A stretch of DNA of 64,000 nt from a bacterium 1XD8-76 (lineage in GTDB: Bacteria; Bacillota; Clostridia; Lachnospirales; Lachnospiraceae), in the NCBI GenBank assembly GCA_003611955.1, contig RAZE01000018.1, positions 17,082 through 81,081 on the forward strand. The letters are read 5' to 3'. The notes beneath the pieces were generated by a model that was given only the letters and a program-made list of their open reading frames with translations, searched no databases and was not told where the DNA came from. The translations under genes were made by a program, and so were the position numbers. Positions 52,517 through 60,281 of the stretch are shown in pieces. Position 1 is the stretch's first letter. Every line of letters begins with the position of its first letter.

Positions 52517-53488
52517 ATGAGTAAAAATGATTTAGAAGTGGAACTTACAATTTTGATGCCATGCCTGAATGAAGAGGAAACTTTAGAGACTTGTATAAAA
52601 AAAGCTAAGTGTTTCCTTGATGACAGTGGAATAGTTGGAGAGATTTTAATTGCTGATAACGGCTCTACAGATCACAGTGTACAAATAGCAGAGAAGCAAA
52701 ATGCAAGAGTGATAACTGTTTTAGAAAAAGGATATGGAGCGGCGTTAAATGCCGGTTGCGAAGCTGCGCGGGGAAAATATGTGATAATGGGAGATGCAGA
52801 TGACAGTTATGATTTTCTGCATCTTATGCCATTTGTAGAAAAATTAAGATCTGGATACGATCTTGTAATGGGGAATAGATTCACAGGTGGTATTGCGAAG
52901 GGTGCGATGCCATGGTCACACAGATATATAGGAAATCCGGTTTTATCGTTCATTGGCAGACTTTTTTTTTCGAGTAAAATACGAGATTTTCACTGTGGAC
53001 TAAGAGGATATAACAGGGCATCAATTAGTTCTCTTAATCTTCACACCACAGGCATGGAATATGCAAGTGAAATGGTTGTGAAGGCTGAACTGAATGAATT
53101 GAAAATATGTGAGATTCCAACAACACTGCAAAAAGATGGCAGAAGCAGGCCGCCGCATTTACAGTCTTTAAAGGATGGATGGCGCCATTTAAAATTCCTT
53201 TTTATGTATTCGCCGAACTGGTTGTTCTTATATCCAGGAATCATTATGATTGTATTGAGTGCTTGCATAGGCTTGAATTTAATTATTCAGCAGATCAGGT
53301 TTAATGATATTGTATTTAGTATACATACATTATTGTATTTTGCAACTTTTTTGATGATAGGTGTTAATATGGTTTTATTTTTCATTATGACAAAAACTTA
53401 CGCGGCTTATAATCATTTTTTGCCAATAAACGAAAATAATCTTATATATAGACTTAATGAAGAGTGGTTCCTGCTGATGGGGGGGTAA
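52517..53488 (+). CDS. GtrB/DPM1-like family 2 glycosyltransferase, interrupted at a poly-G tract
   Basis: 323 aa as read. LTILMPCLNEEETLE, ADNGSTDHS, EKGYGAALNAG, MGDADDSYDF and a REIRDFHCGLRGYN-like IRDFHCGLRGYN mark an enzyme making polyprenyl-phosphate sugars. Two helices (about 240-300) follow. The ATG at 52517 lies 5 bases after TTGGAGG. The frame stops at 53486-53488 directly after seven G. With one more G it continues through 61 further residues (next entry) that contain the two missing C-terminal helices, giving about 385 aa. Either a phase-variable OFF state or an assembly error. Confidence 0.85.
   Translation: MSKNDLEVELTILMPCLNEEETLETCIKKAKCFLDDSGIVGEILIADNGSTDHSVQIAEKQNARVITVLEKGYGAALNAGCEAARGKYVIMGDADDSYDFLHLMPFVEKLRSGYDLVMGNRFTGGIAKGAMPWSHRYIGNPVLSFIGRLFFSSKIRDFHCGLRGYNRASISSLNLHTTGMEYASEMVVKAELNELKICEIPTTLQKDGRSRPPHLQSLKDGWRHLKFLFMYSPNWLFLYPGIIMIVLSACIGLNLIIQQIRFNDIVFSIHTLLYFATFLMIGVNMVLFFIMTKTYAAYNHFLPINENNLIYRLNEEWFLLMGG
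53479..53485 (+). repeat. Poly-G tract (G7) that splits the GtrB-like gene
   Basis: Seven G at the exact point where the frame meets TAA. Eight G (or five) would join the gene to its downstream remnant. The rest of the gene shows no other defect. Confidence 0.85.
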
Positions 53489-53673
53489 TTCTATTAGCAG
53501 GAATTGTTTCTACGATTTTTGCATTTATATATTGGAGTGATGGAGGGTTCTCGGAACTTGAACCTGAAGTAATGATGAGATGGGTAGTTCCTGCCGCAGC
53601 TGCTTTAGAAATAGGTATTATGTTTCTTTTGTCTGGTTTTTTAATTGGAATATTTAAAGTGGGGCACAAGTAA
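53489..53673 (+). pseudogene. Out-of-frame C-terminal segment of the GtrB-like glycosyltransferase
   Basis: In the frame reached by adding one G to the tract, the sequence reads GGVILLAGIVSTIFAFIYW, a Gly/Phe turn, then PAAAALEIGIMFLLSGFLIGIF before a stop at 53671-53673. These are two membrane helices of the kind that end GtrB-type proteins. It has no start codon or ribosome site of its own that would make sense. It is best read as the 3' part of the preceding gene. Confidence 0.75.
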
Positions 53674-53691
53674 GTGCGGGAGGAATAATAA

Positions 53692-54315
53692 ATGATTACA
53701 GAGAAAATTCACAACAGATTCATATATTCCAGAAGAATGGAGCGTCTTGCAGATATTTTTTTGAAATATATTCCAAATGACTGTAAAAGCATACTTGATG
53801 TTGGATGCGGTGATGGGAAAATAGATTCAGTGTTGATGACACAGAATCCTTCTCTATCAATTAAGGGGATTGATGTTTTGATCAGAGATAAGGTGTATAT
53901 AGCAGTGTCGGAATATGATGGACATAACATTCCAATGCAAGATAGCTCTGTCGATATCGTTATGCTTATAGATGTTTTACATCACACTGATGATCCCGAA
54001 GCATTATTAAAAGAGGTTACAAGAGTTGCAGGCAAATATGTCATAATAAAAGATCATGTTAAGTCAGGGATGATTTCATATTTTAAACTTCGATTGATGG
54101 ATTATGTGGGAAATGCGCATTACCATGTTAGATTGCCATATAATTACCTTAGTATAAAAAAATGGAAAGAGATTTTCAATGCATGCGGACTTAAAAATGA
54201 AGAGCATACCAGAGACCTTAACTTATATTCGGGAATAAATCATTTGCTTTTTGACAGTAATCTGCATTTTGTTGCGAGGTTAAGAGTTTCGGGAGGTGAG
54301 GTAAATAATGATTAA
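53692..54315 (+). CDS. Class I SAM-dependent methyltransferase
   Basis: 207 aa. ILDVGCGDGKIDSVL is the SAM-binding motif I; VDIVMLIDVLHHTDDPEALL and LKEVTRVAGKYVIIKDH are motifs II-III. It probably methylates a sugar or a lipid-linked glycan. GAGGAAT precedes the ATG. It overlaps the following methyltransferase-like gene by 8 bp. Confidence 0.85.
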   Translation: MITEKIHNRFIYSRRMERLADIFLKYIPNDCKSILDVGCGDGKIDSVLMTQNPSLSIKGIDVLIRDKVYIAVSEYDGHNIPMQDSSVDIVMLIDVLHHTDDPEALLKEVTRVAGKYVIIKDHVKSGMISYFKLRLMDYVGNAHYHVRLPYNYLSIKKWKEIFNACGLKNEEHTRDLNLYSGINHLLFDSNLHFVARLRVSGGEVNND

Positions 54316-54973
54316 TTATTATTCTTATAATAACCCGCTGACGAGAATAAGAACAAAAGTTTCGTATAAAGCAAGATGCAGGATATTTAATCTTTTTATG
54401 GAAACTATGAAACCAGAGAAAAGCAATAAGATACTAGACTTGGGGGTTACACCAGATCAAAAACTTACTGAGTCTAATTTTTTTGAGAAGATGTATCCGT
54501 ATCCAGATAGTCTGACAATTGCTTCTGTTGAGGATTGCGAGTTCTTGGTGAGCAAATATAAACTTAAGTCTTTTGTTAAGAATAATCCAGGGGAGCGACT
54601 TCCATTTTCGGATGAAGAATTTGATATTCTTTTTTCTAATGCTGTCATAGAACATGTAGGAGATCGAGCTGATCAAAAGTTTTTTTTGAAAGAATGCTGT
54701 CGTGTTGCGAAACAAGTATTTGTAACTACTCCAAATCGGTATTTCCCTATAGAGATGCACACATTCATACCACTGTTGCACTGGTTGCCAAGAGGGATTT
54801 TTCAAAAGATTGTAAAGATTATTAAAGGGAAGGATGGGGAATTTTGGGCGAATACTAATCATTTAAACCTTTTGTCCAAGAGCGATATTATGAAAATGGG
54901 AGGGTTAGAGGTTGGATTCATCAGAACACTCGGGTTTAAGAGCAATCTTATTATTATGAAAAAATCGGGATAA
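54308..54973 (+). CDS. Class I methyltransferase-like protein (diverged)
   Basis: 221 aa. ILDLGVTPDQ occupies the motif I place but lacks the usual G-x-G. LPFSDEEFDILFSNAVIEHVG and KECCRVAKQVFVTTPNRYFP fit methyltransferase strands. Typical firmicute relatives are annotated as glycan methyltransferases. Weak SAM motif conservation leaves activity uncertain. Confidence 0.7.
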   Translation: MINYYSYNNPLTRIRTKVSYKARCRIFNLFMETMKPEKSNKILDLGVTPDQKLTESNFFEKMYPYPDSLTIASVEDCEFLVSKYKLKSFVKNNPGERLPFSDEEFDILFSNAVIEHVGDRADQKFFLKECCRVAKQVFVTTPNRYFPIEMHTFIPLLHWLPRGIFQKIVKIIKGKDGEFWANTNHLNLLSKSDIMKMGGLEVGFIRTLGFKSNLIIMKKSG

Positions 54974-55039
54974 AGTATATGCATGTAGAGTTGCAGGAAA
55001 ATTGATTTAAATTGTGTTTTTATTGAAAGAGGGAAAAAA

Positions 55040-56269
55040 TTGTTTAATTTAGAAGCATTTATTAATACTTACGTAACACACCGGAATGTTAGTATGTTTG
55101 ATTCTGATGTTGTTGCACATACTGATGAATTATATGGTGCCATTCATGATCAGTCAGTTTTGGTGATTGGCGGGGCAGGCTCGATAGGGTCTTCGTTTAT
55201 CAGGGCTATTTTGGCGTTTGATCCGATAGAGCTTGTTGTTGTAGACACGAATGAAAATGGGTTGACAGAGCTGACACGTTCTCTTAGAAGTGATAAAAAT
55301 CTGGCAAATAAAGTCCCGAAGCTGTATCGTACCTATCCTATGGACTATTCATCTGTGATATTTAGGAGAATGTTTTGCAATCATAAGAGAGGTGCAGTGA
55401 GTAGGGGATTTGATATTGTCGCTAACTTTTCTGCACATAAGCATGTAAGAAGTGAAAAGGATATCTACTCGGTTGAAGCTCTTATTCGAAATAATGTTAT
55501 ATGTGCTAAAGGATTGCTTAATTTACTGGATACTTATCCCCCGAAAGCGTATTTCTGTGTATCAACGGATAAAGCTGCTAATCCCGTAAATATTATGGGG
55601 GCAAGCAAGAGGATTATGGAGGATTTAATCTTTTCATATTCTGGTACTTTTCCGGTTAAGACAGCTCGATTTGCAAATGTGGCTTTTTCTAATGGTTCAC
55701 TTTTGGCAGGATTTCTTGAACGTATTAATCAGAGACAGCCTTTGTCGGCACCTTCCGATGTAAAAAGATATTTTGTAAGTCCACAGGAGTCCGGACAAAT
55801 ATGCATGCTGTCAGCAGTTTTGGGACAGAACCGTGATGTTTTTTTCCCGAAATTAGAAGAGACACAGATGACTACATTTGATAAGATTGCTGAAGACTTA
55901 CTGACGGAGATGAAATATGAGATTGATTACTGTTTGTCAGATGAGGAAGCTATAAAAAAAGCAAGCGTATGGACAATGGATAAACCATATCCTGTGTATT
56001 TCAGTGTATCAGATACAAGCGGAGAAAAGGCCTTTGAGGAGTTCTATGTTGAAGGGGAGACGGTTGATTTAAAGAGATTCCATTCTTTGGGCGTGATTAC
56101 TGACAAGAGAATACCTGACAAAAGGAATGTTGCAGAATTAATAGCCACATTGGACTCGGCGTTTGAGTCTGAAAAGTGCAGTAAGTCAGATATAGTAAAA
56201 ATCATAGGGGAGTATCTTCCTAACTTTGATCATATAGAGACCGGAAAGAATCTTGATGGGAAGATGTAG
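55040..56269 (+). CDS. Soluble CapD-like nucleotide-sugar 4,6-dehydratase/epimerase
   Basis: 409 aa, starting with TTG (AAAGAGGG 6 bases upstream). VLVIGGAGSIGSSFIRAIL is the NAD loop; VSTDKAANPVNIMGASKRIME is the active-site region with Met in the Tyr place, as in FlaA1/CapD. It lacks the membrane domain of the 19-kb dehydratase. About 110 C-terminal residues (from about 300) extend beyond the standard SDR domain. It may supply a 6-deoxy-4-keto sugar for one of the two aminotransferases. Confidence 0.78.
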   Translation: MFNLEAFINTYVTHRNVSMFDSDVVAHTDELYGAIHDQSVLVIGGAGSIGSSFIRAILAFDPIELVVVDTNENGLTELTRSLRSDKNLANKVPKLYRTYPMDYSSVIFRRMFCNHKRGAVSRGFDIVANFSAHKHVRSEKDIYSVEALIRNNVICAKGLLNLLDTYPPKAYFCVSTDKAANPVNIMGASKRIMEDLIFSYSGTFPVKTARFANVAFSNGSLLAGFLERINQRQPLSAPSDVKRYFVSPQESGQICMLSAVLGQNRDVFFPKLEETQMTTFDKIAEDLLTEMKYEIDYCLSDEEAIKKASVWTMDKPYPVYFSVSDTSGEKAFEEFYVEGETVDLKRFHSLGVITDKRIPDKRNVAELIATLDSAFESEKCSKSDIVKIIGEYLPNFDHIETGKNLDGKM

Positions 56270-56284
56270 TTATATAGAGGTTAG

Positions 56285-57448
56285 ATGAAAAGTTTTCCGA
56301 TTTATTATAGAAAGGGAAAGCAACTTGACATATGGAGGGATATATTGAAAACAAAAAAATCTATCAACTTAAATAATCAGACAATTCTTGTCACGGGCTC
56401 AGCAGGATTCATCGGAGCAAATTTAATCCAACGATTATTACAGGAGCTTAACGGCTCCTTTTTCATTGGTATGGATAATTTGAACGATTACTATGACCCG
56501 CAGTTAAAGGAATACCGCTTACAGCAGATTTTTGAAGTGGAGAAAATGCAGCAGGAGCAGAAAAAGAACAGATTTCTTTTTCATTCGGGAGATATTTCAA
56601 ACAGACAGGAAATAGAAAAAATATTTGAGAAATACTGCCCCTCTATCGTTGTTAATCTTGCAGCCCAGGCAGGCGTGCGATACAGCATAGAAAACCCTGT
56701 TGCCTATATCAGTTCAAATATTATAGGATTTTACAATATACTGGAGGCCTGTCGGCACAGTTATGGCGGAGGTATGCCGGGAGTGCAGCATTTGGTCTAT
56801 GCCAGTTCATCGTCTGTCTATGGGGGAAATACAAAAGTCCCGTTCTGTGAAAAAGACTTTGTGGATAATCCGGTATCCCTCTATGCGGCGACAAAAAAGT
56901 CAAACGAGCTGTTGGCTCACAGCTATTCAAAACTTTATAATATTCCATGTACAGGGCTTCGGTTCTTTACTGTATATGGACCAGCGGGTAGGCCGGATAT
57001 GGCCTACTTTTCTTTTACCCGGAAATTGCTGGCCGGTGAAAAAATCAGGATTTTTAATTATGGAAATTGTAAACGTGATTTTACATTTATTGATGATATT
57101 GTTGAGGGTGTGATGCGGGTGATGGGCGGTGCACCGGGAAAAAGGGAAGGCGCCGATGGTCTGCCGATCCCGCCTTACAGCATCTATAACATAGGAAATT
57201 CAACCCCTGAAAATTTGATGGATTTTGTTCATATCTTATCGGAGGAGTTGGTCAGGACAGGGGTGCTGCCTGTCGGTTTTAATATAGAAGAACATATGGA
57301 ACTTGTGCCAATGCAGCCCGGAGATGTACCAGTGACCTATGCGGATACTGGTAAACTGGAGCAGGATTATGGATTTAAGCCTGAGACAGATCTGAGAAGT
57401 GGTCTGCGGTCTTTTGCGGAGTGGTACAGAGAATATTATAGAATTTAG
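56285..57448 (+). CDS. NAD-dependent epimerase, UDP-glucuronate 4-epimerase-like
   Basis: 387 aa. After about 30 extra N-terminal residues comes ILVTGSAGFIGANLIQRLL, then NDYYDPQLKEYRL, the catalytic pair Y200-x3-K204 in YAATKKSNE, LRFFTVYGPAGRPDMAYF and a FIDDIVEGV segment. The sequence class (CapI/LspL-like) interconverts UDP-GlcA and UDP-GalA. The next gene makes UDP-GlcA, which supports this. AGAGGT precedes the ATG. Confidence 0.85.
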   Translation: MKSFPIYYRKGKQLDIWRDILKTKKSINLNNQTILVTGSAGFIGANLIQRLLQELNGSFFIGMDNLNDYYDPQLKEYRLQQIFEVEKMQQEQKKNRFLFHSGDISNRQEIEKIFEKYCPSIVVNLAAQAGVRYSIENPVAYISSNIIGFYNILEACRHSYGGGMPGVQHLVYASSSSVYGGNTKVPFCEKDFVDNPVSLYAATKKSNELLAHSYSKLYNIPCTGLRFFTVYGPAGRPDMAYFSFTRKLLAGEKIRIFNYGNCKRDFTFIDDIVEGVMRVMGGAPGKREGADGLPIPPYSIYNIGNSTPENLMDFVHILSEELVRTGVLPVGFNIEEHMELVPMQPGDVPVTYADTGKLEQDYGFKPETDLRSGLRSFAEWYREYYRI

Positions 57449-57463
57449 CACAGGAGTTACAGG

Positions 57464-58732
57464 TTGAAAAAAGAGGATAATACGAAATATAACATTGCCG
57501 TAGCAGGGACAGGCTATGTTGGTTTGAGTCTTGCTGTGCTTTTAGCGCAGTATAACACTGTGAATGCGGTGGATATTCTGCCGGAGAAAGTGGAGAAAAT
57601 CAACAGAAGGATTTCTCCGATCCAGGACGAGTATATAGAAAGATATTTGGCAGAGAAAAGACTGGATCTTACGGCGACATTGGATGGAGAAACGGTATAT
57701 CGGGAAGCAGATTATATTATTATTGCCGCGCCGACAAACTATGATCCGAAAGAAAACTTTTTTGACTGTTCCGCTGTGGAGGCAGTGATAGAAACTGTGA
57801 TAAAGACAACGGCAGACAGGAAAGAAAAACCGATTATGGTCATTAAGTCTACTGTTCCGGTAGGATATACGGAGCAGATAAAGAAAAAGTATGGAATTCA
57901 TCACATTATTTTCAGTCCGGAATTTCTGAGAGAGTCAAAGGCTCTGTATGACAATCTGTATCCGTCGAGAATCATTGTAGGGTGTGATGACAGGACGAAA
58001 AAGGCGGCGTCTGTTTTTGCGTCCCTGTTGGCGGAGGGAGCGGAAAAAGATCCAATTGATACGTTGTTCATGAGACTTACGGAAGCGGAAAGTGTCAAAC
58101 TCTTTTCCAATACCTATCTTGCCCTTCGGGTGGCCTATTTCAATGAATTGGATACATACTGTGAGACAAAAGGATTGAATACTGCGGATGTGATAAGCGG
58201 AGTGTCTCTGGATCCGAGGATCGGCGATTTCTATAATAATCCTTCTTTTGGCTATGGTGGATATTGTTTGCCGAAAGATTCGAAACAGTTGCTTGCAAAT
58301 TATGCAAATGTACCAGAAGAACTGATCCGGGCGATTGTAGAATCTAACAGAACGCGTAAAGATTTTATTGCAAACAGAGTGCTTGACCTTGCCGGTCTTT
58401 ATGGGAATAGTGAAGAGTATACAAATAGAAAGGAGGAACATACAAATAGTATAACTGTTGGCGTATATAGGCTTACAATGAAGAGTAATTCTGATAATTT
58501 TAGACAGTCTTCTATTCAGGGTGTAATGAAACGTATCAAGGCAAAGGGAGCGATGGTTATTGTATATGAGCCGACACTTGAGGACGGATCCACTTTTTTT
58601 GGGAGTAGGGTTGTAAATAATCTTGATGAATTCAAAAAGAGGAGTAACAGCATTATAGCGAACAGATATGATGCTGTCCTTGATGACGTTAAAGATAAAG
58701 TCTACACAAGGGATGTGTTTAAAAGAGATTAG
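57464..58732 (+). CDS. ugd: UDP-glucose 6-dehydrogenase
   Basis: 422 aa, starting with TTG after [24 protein letters not shown] is the NAD-binding loop, [10 protein letters not shown] and [12 protein letters not shown] follow, and [14 protein letters not shown] carries the catalytic Cys268. It oxidises UDP-glucose to UDP-glucuronate in two steps. A small repeated insertion near residues 310-326 ([12 protein letters not shown]) is unusual but does not disturb the fold. It pairs with the preceding epimerase to give uronic acid donors. Confidence 0.92.
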   Translation: MKKEDNTKYNIAVAGTGYVGLSLAVLLAQYNTVNAVDILPEKVEKINRRISPIQDEYIERYLAEKRLDLTATLDGETVYREADYIIIAAPTNYDPKENFFDCSAVEAVIETVIKTTADRKEKPIMVIKSTVPVGYTEQIKKKYGIHHIIFSPEFLRESKALYDNLYPSRIIVGCDDRTKKAASVFASLLAEGAEKDPIDTLFMRLTEAESVKLFSNTYLALRVAYFNELDTYCETKGLNTADVISGVSLDPRIGDFYNNPSFGYGGYCLPKDSKQLLANYANVPEELIRAIVESNRTRKDFIANRVLDLAGLYGNSEEYTNRKEEHTNSITVGVYRLTMKSNSDNFRQSSIQGVMKRIKAKGAMVIVYEPTLEDGSTFFGSRVVNNLDEFKKRSNSIIANRYDAVLDDVKDKVYTRDVFKRD

Positions 58733-58752
58733 GATATAAGGATTATTTGCAT

Positions 58753-60141
58753 ATGAATTTTATAGATATCCCCTTTTGTATATTTATTCCGGTATTCTTG
58801 GGCATTTACTATATTGTTCCTCCTAAATATAGGTACATTGTGATATTTTTGGGCAGTTATATCTTCTATGGTTATTCTAATCCAAAGGTTCTTTTGGTTC
58901 TTGCACTGGCGACCTTTATATCGTATTTTGGCGGGATCGCAATATACAAGTGGAACTATAGCAAGGCGGCATATGCTTTATCGTTTTCGACTGAATTATT
59001 ACTTTTGGCGGTGTATAAGTATCTTGATTTAGTACTCCCGATAGGATTATCTTTTATAGTATTTCAGGCCTGCACATATTTATCGGATGTCTATAGGAAA
59101 AGGATTACTATTGAAAAGAATATTATAAGATATGGAGCATTTGTTTCATTCTTTCCTACCGTGTTATCCGGCCCTATTCAAAAGGCCAAAAATCTGCTTC
59201 CTCAAATCAAAGAACCGGCTTCATTTGATTATGAACAGGCTCAAAAAGGGGGTCTGCTGTTTGTTTGGGGATTATTTGAAAAAATAATGGTGGCAAATAG
59301 GCTTATTGAGATTTCTTCAACGGTATTTAGTGATTATCTTAATCGATCATCTGCCGAAATGCTTATTGGAGCTATGAGTTTTTCCCTGTATATTTACGCA
59401 GACTTTTCTTCATATTCGGATATGGCTCGAGGTATAAGTAAGATATTGGGTATAAATGTCGGAAAGAATTTTAATAATCCGTATTTGGCAAAAACGACAG
59501 CAGAGTTTTGGAATAGATGGCATATGAGCCTTAATGACTGGTTTATCGATAATGTTTATATACCGTTAGGTGGAAATCGCAGGGGAGTCGTCAGAAAGTA
59601 TATCAATATGATGGTCGTCTTTGGAATAAGCGGACTGTGGCATGGCTCGAATTGGCACTTTGTGGCGTGGGGATTGATAAATGGAGCTTTTGTTGTGATT
59701 GGTCATGTACTTAAACCATATAAAAAATACATTTATACTTTAACACGGACAGATGAAGAAACAGAGAGCATTGTTTTCATGAAAAGAGGAATTGTTTTTC
59801 TTTTAATCACATTAACTTGGGTGTTTTTTAAAAATGGGATTGTCGAATCATTTGTGATATGGAAACGTATAATCTTATTTGATTTTGTCAGTATTTTTAA
59901 TCCCGAATTGTTGAATATTGCGGGGAGTGCTGCTGCAACATTTGTTTCCGCGATAATGACTGTTGCTTTTTGTGTCGTCCAGTGTGGACGCGCAGATGAA
60001 GGAAAAAGATATGTAACATATAGTAAGCAGCCATATGTAATTCAATGTTTTTTGGTTGCTGCCATAATTTGTATTTGCATATTTAGTATATTTAATACGG
60101 ATGCATATACAGATACTCAGTTCCTATATTTCCAGTTTTAG
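58753..60141 (+). CDS. MBOAT-family O-acyltransferase (AlgI/DltB/PatA-like)
   Basis: 462 aa from the ATG at 58753 (AAGGA about 10 bases upstream). About ten helices, with FYGYSNPKVLLVLALATFISY, PTVLSGPIQKAKNLLPQI, EFWNRWHMSLNDWFIDNVYI and the catalytic His region GLWHGSNWHFVAWG near residue 296. It moves an acyl group across the membrane for O-acylation of a surface polymer. The next gene is an SGNH protein, the usual partner that completes transfer. Confidence 0.9.
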   Translation: MNFIDIPFCIFIPVFLGIYYIVPPKYRYIVIFLGSYIFYGYSNPKVLLVLALATFISYFGGIAIYKWNYSKAAYALSFSTELLLLAVYKYLDLVLPIGLSFIVFQACTYLSDVYRKRITIEKNIIRYGAFVSFFPTVLSGPIQKAKNLLPQIKEPASFDYEQAQKGGLLFVWGLFEKIMVANRLIEISSTVFSDYLNRSSAEMLIGAMSFSLYIYADFSSYSDMARGISKILGINVGKNFNNPYLAKTTAEFWNRWHMSLNDWFIDNVYIPLGGNRRGVVRKYINMMVVFGISGLWHGSNWHFVAWGLINGAFVVIGHVLKPYKKYIYTLTRTDEETESIVFMKRGIVFLLITLTWVFFKNGIVESFVIWKRIILFDFVSIFNPELLNIAGSAAATFVSAIMTVAFCVVQCGRADEGKRYVTYSKQPYVIQCFLVAAIICICIFSIFNTDAYTDTQFLYFQF

Positions 60142-60149
60142 GTGATAAG

Positions 60150-60281
60150 ATGAGAAAATTTATTCGATATATAATCACTATTATGTTGATGGTAATTATT
60201 CTATTTGAAGGTATTATCGGGGGGGGTAATATTTCAGAAAAAAGGTGTTTTTCATTCATCATATCAGAGCGTAATTGCTGA
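60150..60281 (+). pseudogene. 5' part of the SGNH gene: signal anchor, out of frame with the rest
   Basis: ATG at 60150 (AGGTGAT upstream) encodes MRKFIRYIITIMLMVIILFE, a basic start and hydrophobic helix that would anchor the protein outside the membrane. After the G8 tract this frame ends at 60279-60281. If one G is removed, it joins in frame to the large downstream SGNH frame, giving about 664 aa. Confidence 0.8.
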
